64,000 nt of DNA from Calothrix sp. NIES-2098. GTDB taxonomy: Bacteria > Cyanobacteriota > Cyanobacteriia > Cyanobacteriales > Nostocaceae. How positions within the stretch are numbered: position 1 is the first letter of the stretch; the number at the start of each line of letters is the position of its first letter. This document shows positions 25,761-34,016 of this stretch, in pieces. A model generated the notes under the pieces. It was not told the origin of the DNA. It saw only the letters and a list, made by a program, of their open reading frames with translations, and ran no database searches. The translations under genes were made by a program, and so were the position numbers. The DNA lies in contig AP018172.1 in assembly GCA_002368175.1 (NCBI GenBank), positions 4,214,001 through 4,278,000 on the forward strand, in the 5' to 3' direction.

Positions 25761-26486
25761 ATGGTTTTTCGATTACTACTCATAACTTTAAGTTGTGTAG
25801 CTACTGCGAGTTGCAGTGCTAATGCAGAAATTAAAGTTCCACAAACTTTAAACAATGAACAATCTCCTAGTAAATTAATCTCAGCTAATAAAGAGAAAAT
25901 AAGCAGTACTAATACTGTTAAATCTCCACAACAAGATGAAATTGATAGTTTTGCTACACCTGTAGGTAATTTAACAAATAGATCTAGACATTCAGATGAG
26001 CAGAGCTTGAGTAAGGGTCGTGCAAAACCCCATCAATACTCAGCAGCAATAGGGAGTAATTACATGCAGTTGGTGCCAACGAACCAGGTTAATCATCTGG
26101 GGAACCCTTTGTACGAACTGCGTCTTTTTGCTAACGGACAACAAATCGGTTCATACATGACCGTCTCTGGACGAGCTTATACCCAAACTAGAGATCGCGA
26201 TCGCTCTGGAACAGAAGCACCGCTACCAGATGGAAGATATCGAGTGGCAAAAAGAGTGACTCGCGGCTCAATCCCCGAAGCAGGCGATAGATTTCTGGCC
26301 ATACAACCCCAATTCCATACAGGTCGTACAGATCTAGGTATCCATTACGATCCATCTTTTGAGAAAAACAACGGTGAAGATGGAACATCAGGGTGTATTG
26401 CATTAACTAATCGAGAGGATTTGACCGAGGTTTTGGAATACGTCCGTACTTACAAGCCTCAATTCCTCAATGTAACTATTCGGTAA
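25761..26486 (+). CDS. Exported L,D-transpeptidase (YkuD)-like protein
   Basis: A 241-residue exported protein. The N-terminus is a signal peptide (VFRLLLITLSCVATASC) with Cys18 in a lipobox-like setting, so a lipoprotein is possible. Residues 20-95 are low-complexity and Ser/Asn/Lys-rich. The C-terminal domain (about 100-240) ends in the YkuD pattern: His195 in GIHYDPS and Cys212 in TSGCIAL, 17 residues apart, as in enzymes that cross-link peptidoglycan peptides or attach proteins to them. The usual SHGC is TSGC. The domain sequence GRAYTQTRDRDRSGTEAPLP and DGRYRVAKR fits this family. It lies just before three secreted SH3b genes, which also points to the cell wall. Confidence 0.78.
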   Translation: MVFRLLLITLSCVATASCSANAEIKVPQTLNNEQSPSKLISANKEKISSTNTVKSPQQDEIDSFATPVGNLTNRSRHSDEQSLSKGRAKPHQYSAAIGSNYMQLVPTNQVNHLGNPLYELRLFANGQQIGSYMTVSGRAYTQTRDRDRSGTEAPLPDGRYRVAKRVTRGSIPEAGDRFLAIQPQFHTGRTDLGIHYDPSFEKNNGEDGTSGCIALTNREDLTEVLEYVRTYKPQFLNVTIR

Positions 26487-26530
26487 ATTTTCAATCTCAA
26501 AACTGTTAATTCAAAACGGAGTTTCAAATC

Positions 26531-26842
26531 ATGTTTAAACTATTCATAGCCAGTGCATTAATCTTTGCAGCAGCATTACCCATAGGCGCACAAGAAATAG
26601 GCTCTAAAGGTGTTCTGATATCTCAAAATTATGCTGCTTATGTATGTACTAACGATGTTGGTGGGACTCTGACTTTGCGCACCGGCCCGGGTACAGACTA
26701 CAGAAGTATTCGCCAAATTCCCGCCGGAAGAAATCTTACAGTTATAGACTCTACCACCAGTAGTGATGGTTTTGAGTGGTTAAAAGTTGTCTATAGAAAT
26801 AGGCAGGGATGGGTTCGTTCTGACTACGTTTGCCATTACTAA
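26531..26842 (+). CDS. Small secreted SH3b-domain protein, copy 1
   Basis: A 103-residue protein: signal peptide at 1-20 (LFIASALIFAAALPIGAQ), then a single bacterial SH3 domain with the usual LTLRTGPGTDYRSIRQIPAG and WLKVVYRNRQGWVRSDYV segments. Two cysteines (in YVCTND and at the last residues YVCHY) flank the domain and may form a disulfide. SH3b domains of this type bind peptidoglycan or protein partners in the periplasm. It lies 44 bases after the YkuD-like gene and is probably co-transcribed. The ribosome binding site ACGGAG lies before the ATG. Confidence 0.82.
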   Translation: MFKLFIASALIFAAALPIGAQEIGSKGVLISQNYAAYVCTNDVGGTLTLRTGPGTDYRSIRQIPAGRNLTVIDSTTSSDGFEWLKVVYRNRQGWVRSDYVCHY

Positions 26843-26923
26843 GTTGCTGATTAGTTAAGCACTTCAATAGATTTCACAATTACAAAATAGTTAATTCAAA
26901 ATTCAAATAAGGTGTTTCAAATC

Positions 26924-27238
26924 ATGTTTAAACTATTCATGGCTGGTGCATTAATTTTTTCAGCAGCATTACCCGTAGGCGCACAAGAAATAGGCTCTAA
27001 AGGTGTTCTGATATCTCAAATATATAGTGCTACTATATGTACTAATGATGTTGGTGGTACTCTAAATTTACGTACTGGTCCGGGTACAAACTACAGAGTT
27101 ATTCGCCAAATTCCTAACGGAAATGATGTTAGGGTCATAAGAACTATCCAAAATAGTAATGGTATAGTCTGGTTTCTAGTTAATTATGGAAATAGCCGTG
27201 GATGGATTGATGCTAGATACACTTGTCCTCCAGATTGA
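26924..27238 (+). CDS. Small secreted SH3b-domain protein, copy 2
   Basis: About 104 residues. The signal peptide and the next 12 residues are almost identical to copy 1 (GAQEIGSKGVLISQ is exact), while the SH3 domain has diverged (NLRTGPGTNYRVIRQIPNG, WFLVNYGNSRGWIDARY). The two flanking cysteines are kept. The upstream DNA (TTTCAAATCATGTTTAAAC) is also the same as for copy 1, so the duplication included the leader. ATG 26924 is preferred to the GTG at 26912 because it matches the start of copy 1. A long inverted repeat follows at 27254-27320. Confidence 0.82.
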   Translation: MFKLFMAGALIFSAALPVGAQEIGSKGVLISQIYSATICTNDVGGTLNLRTGPGTNYRVIRQIPNGNDVRVIRTIQNSNGIVWFLVNYGNSRGWIDARYTCPPD

Positions 27239-27253
27239 TAAGTAGCTAACTAA

Positions 27254-27320
27254 TGGGATTGAGCTATAAAAGTTAATAAATAAAAATAATAATTATTAGC
27301 TTTGTCATGGCTCAATCCCA
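27254..27320. repeat. Inverted repeat between SH3b copies 2 and 3
   Basis: TGGGATTGAGC (27254-27264) and GCTCAATCCCA (27310-27320) are exact complements 45 bases apart. It starts 15 bases after the stop of copy 2. There is only a loose T-rich stretch afterwards, so it may be an mRNA 3'-end stabiliser or partial terminator. Confidence 0.5.
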
Positions 27321-27423
27321 GCTTGGTTTTATCGTTTTAACTCTCTACAGTTGGATATATTGCAACTAGCTTAACTAAATTTATTTCCTTCAGAATAGTT
27401 AACTCAAAACGGAGTTATCAACT

Positions 27424-27750
27424 ATGTCTAAATTACTCATAGTGAGTGCATTAATCTTGACAGCAACATTACCCGTAACTGCCAAAGAAGTAGTCCCCGA
27501 AGGAAGTCGCCTAACTCGATCAGAAGGTTATTCTGCTTATGTATGTACTAACGATCCTAGCGGTACGTTGGCTTTACGTAATGGGCCAGGACAAGATCGC
27601 GACGAGATTCGACAAATTCCCTCAGGAAGAAATATCAGGGTATTAACTAGTAGAAGAAGCCAAGATGGTGACTGGTTCAAAATTTCCTACAAAAATAGCC
27701 GTGGATGGGTACGTTCTGACTACGTTTGCAATGCTCAATACAGCGAATAA
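27424..27750 (+). CDS. Small secreted SH3b-domain protein, copy 3
   Basis: A 108-residue protein with the same plan: signal peptide (KLLIVSALILTATLPVTAK), SH3b domain (LALRNGPGQDRDEIRQIPSG, WFKISYKNSRGWVRSDYV) and the same two cysteines (YVCTND, YVCNAQ). It is more distant from copies 1 and 2 than they are from each other, especially after the signal peptide (EVVPEGSRLTRSEG). The leader AAAACGGAGTTATCAAC resembles that of copy 1. It probably arose from an earlier duplication. A MITE-like palindrome and a terminator follow. Confidence 0.82.
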   Translation: MSKLLIVSALILTATLPVTAKEVVPEGSRLTRSEGYSAYVCTNDPSGTLALRNGPGQDRDEIRQIPSGRNIRVLTSRRSQDGDWFKISYKNSRGWVRSDYVCNAQYSE

Positions 27751-27846
27751 TGCAGGCCGATCTTAAATTCACAGTTTGTCATTAGTGAGTGTTTTAAGCC
27801 TTATTTAATTTCATAAAATTTTTGGGAGCAATTATAGACTTATATA

Positions 27847-27954
27847 ATGTCCGTTTTAACACTTGTCATTGCGACCGTAGGGAAGCAATCGCAGAGACCT
27901 TGTGATTGCTTCGTTCCACTCGCAATGACATATCGCAACTAATTTAGCGGACAT
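27847..27954. repeat. 108-bp palindromic MITE-like repeat
   Basis: Nested inverted repeats: outer ATGTCCG (27847-27853) with CGGACAT (27948-27954); middle TGTCATTGCGA (27864-27874) with TCGCAATGACA (27920-27930); inner GAAGCAATC (27882-27890) with GATTGCTTC (27904-27912). The TGTCATTGCGA...GAAGCAATC core is a dispersed repeat type seen in many bacterial genomes (from memory, not searched). It can fold into one long hairpin and has no coding capacity. Confidence 0.65.
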
Positions 27955-27994
27955 GATATTACTTATGCGATCAACCATTAAATAAATATTGAAG

Positions 27995-28020
27995 AGACGT
28001 TATGATGTAACGTCTTTTTT
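27995..28020 (+). terminator. Rho-independent terminator of the SH3b unit
   Basis: AGACGTTA (27995-28002) and TAACGTCT (28008-28015) form a perfect 8-bp stem with a five-base loop, followed by a T-run to 28020. It is on the plus strand and would end transcripts from the SH3b genes before the convergent GTPase gene. Confidence 0.75.
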
Positions 28021-28060
28021 ATGATGATAATAATTGCATCAATCGCTATTCAAAAATATC

Positions 28061-29614
28061 CTAACCATTCGCTTCAGTATCATCTTTAACTACCTCAGAA
28101 TTGGCTTGCAAAGGCTTGACCACTCGCGCGATCGCTTCTTGGACAAAAGCCTTAATAAATTCATCCCGGCGATTAATTTGAAACTGTCGCTGTACCACCT
28201 CTGTCATCCCACCATCGCCCCAATCTTGGTCGTGGCGAAAATATTCAATAAAACTTTTCCCGGCAATCCGCGTTAAATAAGCTGCTGTTACGCCTTGAAT
28301 TGCCCGACCAATAATAAAAGTAGCTGGGTTGGTTTGCAAGGCAGTAGAAAGTAATTGAATTGCTCCCTTAACAATTCCCAAACTAGCAAGAGTTTTGGCT
28401 AAAGATAAAGCTAACTCTCGCCCCCGTTCCATGTTCAATTCACAGCCGTAAATTCTCCCGATTTCCACAACCATTTGCGCATTGACAGCAGCAGTTGCTA
28501 GTAAATCTACGACTGGTAACGGCGTGACTGATACCACACCAGCACCAATCCATTGAAATCGCTCGACGATTTTATCTGCTTGGCGGCGGCGTTGTGCATC
28601 GATGAGTTTCCGCGCTTCTTCTCCCAAACGCAGAGATTGTAAGAGAATATTATCTGCTACTAAATCTTCACCCTCAGCCCTTAGAATTGCAGCCATCCGC
28701 CGCAACAAGGGGACAATATCTGGTTCTGGCTGGTAGATTTCGCCTGTTTCTAGTTGGGCAGTTTGGGGGTTAGCCGCGATCGCCACGACATCGTTAGGCG
28801 CGATAAATCCCCGGACTCGCTGACGCAACCTTGCCAGAATCGATTCCCGATCTTCATCTGTGTATAAATCTGTTTTGTTGAGAATTAAGAGCGATCGCTT
28901 GCCAATTTCTGCCAAACCTCGCAGTGGCTCGTATTCGGAACGTCGTAAATCATTATCTACCACAAATAACAGTAAATCTGCTTCCGTTGCTAAAGCGCGT
29001 GCGAGTTGTTCTCGTTCTGTTCCCGCCACCCCTGCTTCTAAAATTCCTGGTGTATCGGTAATTAAAATTTTGCGTTCTAATCCTTTCAACCGCAAACAAT
29101 AGGTTTCTCCTACCTGGGTTGTACCCATCGGTGCGTCAACTTGTCCCACCATGCGCCCCATCACAGCATTTACTAAGGAAGTTTTGCCAGCACTCCCCGT
29201 ACCAAACACCACAACTTGAATTTCACCCCTGGCTAAATTGACTTCAATCTCTCGCGATCTACTCAGTAAAGCTTGTCTGGCTACTTCATCTTGAATCTGT
29301 GCCACTTGCTGCCGCACAGCTTGTAACGTGGAAGAAGCCGCATCAGATTTGGCAGCCGGAATTTCTGCTGGAGTAACACGCGGACGCTTGCGCCGGGAAC
29401 GTTGCTCGCCTGCTTGCAGCACCAGCACATAATAAACAAAGGCTGCAACCAAGCAGGCGATTAGCACAATCAACAGCAGCAACAGCAAATTGCCCAGCAA
29501 CGGCGAATAGGACAATTGCCAGTAGAGACGTGAGAGGGAATCAATCAGCCACAGGCTTAACCCCAAAATAACTATCAGACCAACAATCAGCGTGACTATG
29601 CGTGACAGAGGCAT
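28061..29614 (-). CDS. Membrane-anchored GTPase with DUF697 domain
   Basis: A 517-residue protein. Two membrane segments at about 5-27 and 40-66, a basic linker, then a GTPase domain: P-loop GTGSAGKTS at 138-146, switch residues GTTQVG, DTPG at 187-190 and NKTD at 246-249. The C-terminal part (about 350-500) is a hydrophobic DUF697 region (PLPVVDLLATAAVNAQMVVEIGRIYG). It belongs to the YcjF/Era-like cyanobacterial GTPases of unknown role, probably in membrane or envelope homeostasis (inference). ATG 29614 fits a membrane-anchor start. No operon partner is visible: the upstream gene is divergent. Confidence 0.88.
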   Translation of the reverse strand: MPLSRIVTLIVGLIVILGLSLWLIDSLSRLYWQLSYSPLLGNLLLLLLIVLIACLVAAFVYYVLVLQAGEQRSRRKRPRVTPAEIPAAKSDAASSTLQAVRQQVAQIQDEVARQALLSRSREIEVNLARGEIQVVVFGTGSAGKTSLVNAVMGRMVGQVDAPMGTTQVGETYCLRLKGLERKILITDTPGILEAGVAGTEREQLARALATEADLLLFVVDNDLRRSEYEPLRGLAEIGKRSLLILNKTDLYTDEDRESILARLRQRVRGFIAPNDVVAIAANPQTAQLETGEIYQPEPDIVPLLRRMAAILRAEGEDLVADNILLQSLRLGEEARKLIDAQRRRQADKIVERFQWIGAGVVSVTPLPVVDLLATAAVNAQMVVEIGRIYGCELNMERGRELALSLAKTLASLGIVKGAIQLLSTALQTNPATFIIGRAIQGVTAAYLTRIAGKSFIEYFRHDQDWGDGGMTEVVQRQFQINRRDEFIKAFVQEAIARVVKPLQANSEVVKDDTEANG

Positions 29615-29848
29615 GGTGGATATTCAGTAGGCGGATGCTTCTAATCTTAATAGTTTCAGTGTTTATCACCAGGGTAAAAAAAAGCTAGTTTTGATAAACT
29701 GAAACCGCATTTGGTATCAAATTTACAAAGAAAGACAGGGAAGTTACTGTCGTGGCAAAAAGTAAATATTTACCAAAAAGCTTTCAGGGTTGGGTTTCAA
29801 GTCTATCAACAGCAAAAGAATTGTGTCTGACTTTTGGAAAAGGCGACT

Positions 29849-31549
29849 ATGACAGAAATATCTAGACAAAAATCCTCTAACTGGCTGAAACAATTATTTT
29901 ATCGATTAAGTATTCGCCAAAAAATCGTCTTTGGGTATGGTTTAGCTTTGGGAATTGGGGTTATAGGCATAACCGCAGGATTGGTAATTGGCGATCGCTA
30001 CTTTCAAAAAGCTAGGTATCAAATGATGGTGGCAGATGAAGAAGGGAGTCTGTTAAGTAGTTTACAAGGAAGAATATTAGAAATACAGATTCACCAACAT
30101 CAAATATTGTCTTTTTTACAGCAGCCACAAGCTTTGCCAGCACAAATTTCTGATTTCATAAGCGATTTGACAGAAGCCGAAACTTTAGTTCCGCAATTGC
30201 AGGAATTTAGCCAAACGAGTCCGCAAGCCGATCTGCAAGCTTTACTCAAGAAGCACAATACCACTGTAAAAGTGTATTTCTCACAGATCAAAACACTGAT
30301 GCAGCAAATTTCATCACTCACTTCCCAGCCAGAGGGAGTGGCACAAGCAGAGCAATTAGTCAGAAAATTTACTACCAGTGAAACTGCACAGCAATTTTAT
30401 GAATTTGCTCACGATCTAACCGAATTTGCCAAAACAGTACGAGAACGTCAAGAAGAGGCGGATACCGCCCAAAATCAGGCTGCGGTCATCCAATCTCAAA
30501 TTATTATTGGTAGTATTCTATTTTCAGTGGCGATCGCTGCTATCCTCGCTTTGTATATCAGTAGAATTATTGCTCGTCCAATTAATGCAGTCACAAATGT
30601 TGCTCAAAAAGTTACTCAAGAAGCCAATTTCAACTTACAAGCACCTGTAACTACAACAGATGAAGTAGGTGCATTAGCTACTTCTCTTAACCAACTCATC
30701 CAACAAGTAAAGCACCTTTTAGAAGTGCAACAAGCTGAAGCTCAAGCAAAACTCATTCAAAGTGAAAAAATGTCCAGTTTAGGACGAATGCTTGCTGGTG
30801 TTGCCCATGAAATTAATAATCCTGTAAATTTCATCTCTGGTAATCTTGCACACGCAAAAACTTATGTTGATGACCTATTAACTTTAGTACAAACCTATAA
30901 AGATGAAGTTCCCAATCCTCCTAATGTAGTACAAGATTTAGTAGAAGAAATAGATTTAGAATTTTTGGAAGATGATTTACCAAAACTCTTCAAGTCCATG
31001 ACAGTTGGTGCTGACCGCACCCGCGAAATTGTCCGAAGCTTGAAAGATTTCTCCCGTTTAAATGAAGGAGAATCGCAGTTGGTAGACATACATCCCTGTA
31101 TTGATAGTACATTGTTAATTTTGAACAATCGCTTGAAAAAAGGTATTAGTGTTGTTCGCAATTATGGAGAGATTCCAGCTATCCCAGGTTATACAACTTT
31201 ACTTTATCAGGTATTTATGAATATCCTGAGCAATGCGATCGATGCTTTAGAGGAAAGATGGGCTGAAAATTCAATATTTAAACCCGAAATCACTATCATG
31301 ACTGAATGCCAGGAAAATAATTTTGTCGTTGTGCGAATTGTAGACAACGGCCCTGGAATGACATCAGATACACAACAAAAAATATTTGAAACATTTTTCA
31401 CAACTAAACCCAGAGGTATTGGTACAGGCTTAGGTTTAGCAATTAGCCATCAGATTGTAGTAGAAAAACATCAAGGTAAAATCACTTGCCATTCTGAATT
31501 AGATCGAGGCACAGAGTTTGCGATCACTCTGCCAATTTCTCATCTTTAA
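29849..31549 (+). CDS. HAMP-domain sensor histidine kinase
   Basis: A membrane histidine kinase of about 566 residues. Membrane segment 1 at about 26-50, a periplasmic sensor helix bundle at 50-215, membrane segment 2 at about 216-242, HAMP at about 243-298 (RIIARPINAVTNVAQKV), a coiled coil, then the kinase core with His320 in GVAHEINNPVNF, N-box NILSNAIDALEE, G1 DNGPGM and G2 GIGTGLGLAI. The EINNP H-box places it with the HWE-distant, NtrB-like kinases common in cyanobacteria. All catalytic motifs look intact. No receiver domain and no adjacent response regulator, so its partner is elsewhere. ATG 29849 is preferred over TTG 29834 for the AAAAGG site upstream. Confidence 0.9.
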   Translation: MTEISRQKSSNWLKQLFYRLSIRQKIVFGYGLALGIGVIGITAGLVIGDRYFQKARYQMMVADEEGSLLSSLQGRILEIQIHQHQILSFLQQPQALPAQISDFISDLTEAETLVPQLQEFSQTSPQADLQALLKKHNTTVKVYFSQIKTLMQQISSLTSQPEGVAQAEQLVRKFTTSETAQQFYEFAHDLTEFAKTVRERQEEADTAQNQAAVIQSQIIIGSILFSVAIAAILALYISRIIARPINAVTNVAQKVTQEANFNLQAPVTTTDEVGALATSLNQLIQQVKHLLEVQQAEAQAKLIQSEKMSSLGRMLAGVAHEINNPVNFISGNLAHAKTYVDDLLTLVQTYKDEVPNPPNVVQDLVEEIDLEFLEDDLPKLFKSMTVGADRTREIVRSLKDFSRLNEGESQLVDIHPCIDSTLLILNNRLKKGISVVRNYGEIPAIPGYTTLLYQVFMNILSNAIDALEERWAENSIFKPEITIMTECQENNFVVVRIVDNGPGMTSDTQQKIFETFFTTKPRGIGTGLGLAISHQIVVEKHQGKITCHSELDRGTEFAITLPISHL

Positions 31550-31609
31550 TCAAGTTTTTCAAGATGCCATAGATCAGATTTTTTCAGCATCAAACGACTC
31601 TAGAAACAA

Positions 31610-32116
31610 TTATTCAATCAAAGGCAAAAGGTTAAACTCTTGGCGAATATCTAAAAGCGATCGCTCTAGCAGTGGTTCAAAATTTAAAAAGGGAACATAA
31701 GACTTTCTTTGGCGATTTCTGAACCAAATCTGCGTTAATTTTGGTAGTAATTGAGGCAAAGTTAAAAAAATTGAACTATATAACCACAAAATTCCATGCT
31801 GCTCGATCAAGTCATCATACATAATACGAATTGCCGGACTGATAGTTGGGTCTTTTAGCGTTTGTAAATGGTTGCGAAATTTGTAGTCGCTTGTCCACCA
31901 AGTTAGAGGCAACAACTTTAGTTCATCATACATCCCCGTGTCACAGCCGTAGATGACATGACTGACATCATGCGCCAGCAAAATTCTGGCAAATTCTAGC
32001 GGTAGTTCCTGAGGATTAGTGACATTCGGATTCAATGCATAATATTCATCGAGTCCTTGCTGAAGAGTCTGAGTACTGTGTTTATCTTGATAGCGCGGTC
32101 GAGGATACTTGCTCAT
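31610..32116 (-). CDS. Coq4-like protein with the HDxxHx11E metal motif
   Basis: A 168-residue soluble protein. Residues 49-65 read His49-Asp50-Val-Ser-His53, then 11 residues, then Glu65: exactly the HDxxHx11E zinc-binding motif of Coq4, a ubiquinone-biosynthesis protein recently linked to C1 decarboxylation/hydroxylation of the ring. Other Coq4-like features are the helical LLAHDVSHVIYG stretch and a similar length to bacterial Coq4 relatives. Cyanobacteria make plastoquinone, not ubiquinone, so the substrate is open. ATG 32116 is used; a longer frame to 32236 would overlap the divergent TetR gene and its operator. The palindrome at 32133-32153 sits 17 bases before this start, so the TetR protein very likely controls it. 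Confidence 0.72.
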   Translation of the reverse strand: MSKYPRPRYQDKHSTQTLQQGLDEYYALNPNVTNPQELPLEFARILLAHDVSHVIYGCDTGMYDELKLLPLTWWTSDYKFRNHLQTLKDPTISPAIRIMYDDLIEQHGILWLYSSIFLTLPQLLPKLTQIWFRNRQRKSYVPFLNFEPLLERSLLDIRQEFNLLPLIE

Positions 32117-32132
32117 AGGACGAGCTAATTTC

Positions 32133-32153
32133 TTTACGAAACCGTTTCGTAAA
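32133..32153. promoter_or_regulatory. Perfect palindromic operator for the TetR regulator
   Basis: Arms TTTACGAAAC (32133-32142) and GTTTCGTAAA (32144-32153) are exact inverted copies around a central C. It lies in the 51-base space between the divergent Coq4-like and TetR starts, the classic place for a TetR dimer site controlling both genes. Confidence 0.85.
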
Positions 32154-32167
32154 TTATAATAACACTG

Positions 32168-32746
32168 ATGACACATAGCAATAAAAAATCGCAAGGAAGA
32201 CCCCGAAGTACCCAAGCGCATCAAGCAATATTGCAAGCAGCCTTAGAATTGTTAGCAGAAGTAGGTTTTGACGCCATGAGTATGGATGCGATCGCAACTC
32301 GTGCTGGAGTTGGTAAACCAACTATTTACCGACGCTATTCTTCTAAAGAAGAACTAGTTGCTGATGCGATCGAGAGTGTCAGGCAAGATGTGGTAATTCC
32401 TGACACAGGTAATCTTTGGGATGATATGGATGAATTGATTAAGAATGCTGCACAAATCACCCTCAGTCCTTTGGGGCGAAAAACTGTAGCGATGATTATC
32501 AGCAGCGCATCAAATAATTCTCAATTTGCGCAAATCTACTGGACAAAGTATCTACAACCGCGCAGACAAGCCTTCGCGGTTGTACTTGAACGCGCCAAAG
32601 CAAGAAATGAGATTCAAGCAGATTTAGATCCTGGGCTAGTCTTTGATACGATGAGTGCAATTATGCTTTATGCTCTGATATTTCAACCTACACCCGAATC
32701 ATGGGAAGAATACGTTCGTCGCGCCTTACGCTTTTGTATGAGTTAA
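32168..32746 (+). CDS. TetR-family transcriptional regulator
   Basis: A 192-residue repressor. Basic N-terminus (SNKKSQGRPRS), then the TetR helix-turn-helix at about 15-62 (ALELLAEVGFDAMSMDAIA, RAGVGKPTIYRRYSSKEEL), then a ligand-binding helical domain (about 70-185) with the TetR_C-type LDPGLVFDTMSAIMLYALIF region. It is divergent from the Coq4-like gene, with a perfect palindrome between them, so autoregulation and control of the Coq4-like gene are likely. Ligand unknown; the Coq4 partner suggests a quinone-like or aromatic compound, which is inference. ATG 32168 is the start that leaves the operator free. Confidence 0.93.
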   Translation: MTHSNKKSQGRPRSTQAHQAILQAALELLAEVGFDAMSMDAIATRAGVGKPTIYRRYSSKEELVADAIESVRQDVVIPDTGNLWDDMDELIKNAAQITLSPLGRKTVAMIISSASNNSQFAQIYWTKYLQPRRQAFAVVLERAKARNEIQADLDPGLVFDTMSAIMLYALIFQPTPESWEEYVRRALRFCMS

Positions 32747-32773
32747 AATCCTCAATCCAGAGGGGTTTTACCT
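32745..32773 (+). terminator. Possible weak terminator after the TetR gene
   Basis: AAAATCCTC and GAGGGGTTTTA pair imperfectly around AATCCA directly at the TetR stop codon, ending in TTTTA. The stem has a mismatch or bulge, so this is a tentative call. Confidence 0.35.
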
Positions 32774-32936
32774 GATTTGAGAAATTCATTATGCGCTAAT
32801 CATCAATACATATTTTGCTAAAAAGTTGTTCTTAATTAGCTCAATTTAAGTAACATAGATGTTTGAGTAATTAAAACTTTCACCAAAGATATAGACATTA
32901 TCTTCTGTGTCCTTGCAAACTCCACTTATAGTAGCA

Positions 32937-34016
32937 TTAAATTTTATTTTCATAGTTTAGACAGGTTTTCAATACTTCTTCATTCATGAAATAGTGATCG
33001 TGAGATTTACCAGTAAGCTGATCTAATAGTGAAAAGGGAATTTTAATTTTTTTGTGTATGATTTTTTTATAATCACAGCCTTCAGGAATAGGTGTTTGTG
33101 TACATAGCCAATCTTGATTGGAATAAAAGTCAATGCATGTTTCTATTTGTTGATTGTTGAAGCATTTTTTAATTTCCTCCTCAATCTGTTTAGATTTAGA
33201 GGAAAATACTTTTAAAGAACTTCCCAGAGAAATGTAGCGAACTTGAAATTTTTGCTGATAATCTGCAAGCACATCAGTAGCTATAACATTTCCAAAACTA
33301 TGACCTAATACAGTTATCTTGTCATAAAGGCCAGATTCTACTACAGCATTTAATGTCTCTGTAACTTTTTTGCGAATTTTTGCCTTTAAGATCTTGCCTT
33401 CAGAATTTTCTTCTAAATATCGTGTGGAAAAGTCTGCAATGTCAGCGATCGTATTAATCGGTACAAAGCTGAATAATCCACTCACAATCAACCAAGCAGA
33501 CCAATTTGTCATCTGTTTTCCAAAAGCGCTGATTTGTTTTGACCAATCCTCAGAAATCGGAAAACCTAATAAATTTGGTTCCTGTCCTAAAGCTACAAGC
33601 GCAAGTGCAATCACTCCATAAAACCAAAAAATCCATAGAAGTAAAGATATACCTAAACCGATAAGTAAAGGTGGCGAGTTTTTTAAAGCAAATATATCCT
33701 TTGTAAACAGCCAATGAAATAACATATATATGCCCCGAAACACCTGATTTTTTAAGTTAGTACTACTTAAGGGTTGACTTATGAGATCGTTCCAATAGGC
33801 ATCATAGATATCAACTTCTTTGATATTGTCTATATCTACATATACTTTGAACTTTTTGCTAGCATATCCAGCTATTTTTTCTTCACCAGCTTCTTCAACT
33901 CTTAAATTTCCTAATACTTCGGTAAAACCAGTAGATAAACTATCAATAAAATAATTTCTATCTCTACCAAGATAAAATCCATGAATAAAAATAATTGCTT
34001 CTCGTGGGGATGTCAT
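32937..34016 (-). CDS. Membrane-associated alpha/beta-hydrolase-like protein
   Basis: A 359-residue protein of no recognised family. The start IIFIHGFYLGRDRNYF is an alpha/beta-hydrolase strand and oxyanion region. Two hydrophobic segments at about 117-143 and 173-190 are probably membrane helices, inserted between the first strand and the nucleophile elbow VLGHSFGNVIA with Ser240 in a proper G-x-S-x-G. The C-terminal third contains SNQDWLCTQTP, possibly near the acid residue, and a candidate His in KSHDHYF near residue 340. This suggests a lipase or esterase at the inner membrane. AT-rich, with flanking spacers, and not in an operon. A defence or toxin role has no support here. Confidence 0.75.
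   Translation of the reverse strand: MTSPREAIIFIHGFYLGRDRNYFIDSLSTGFTEVLGNLRVEEAGEEKIAGYASKKFKVYVDIDNIKEVDIYDAYWNDLISQPLSSTNLKNQVFRGIYMLFHWLFTKDIFALKNSPPLLIGLGISLLLWIFWFYGVIALALVALGQEPNLLGFPISEDWSKQISAFGKQMTNWSAWLIVSGLFSFVPINTIADIADFSTRYLEENSEGKILKAKIRKKVTETLNAVVESGLYDKITVLGHSFGNVIATDVLADYQQKFQVRYISLGSSLKVFSSKSKQIEEEIKKCFNNQQIETCIDFYSNQDWLCTQTPIPEGCDYKKIIHKKIKIPFSLLDQLTGKSHDHYFMNEEVLKTCLNYENKI

Larger units (their letters stand above)
27751..28060. other. Intergenic region with palindromic element and terminator
   Basis: About 310 bases between convergent genes. Its content is explained by the palindromic element at 27847-27954 and the terminator at 27995-28020. No gene is seen. Confidence 0.6.

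Noticed and set aside
32117..32236. N-terminal extension of the Coq4-like protein
   Set aside because: It would run through the TetR operator and overlap the divergent TetR coding region.
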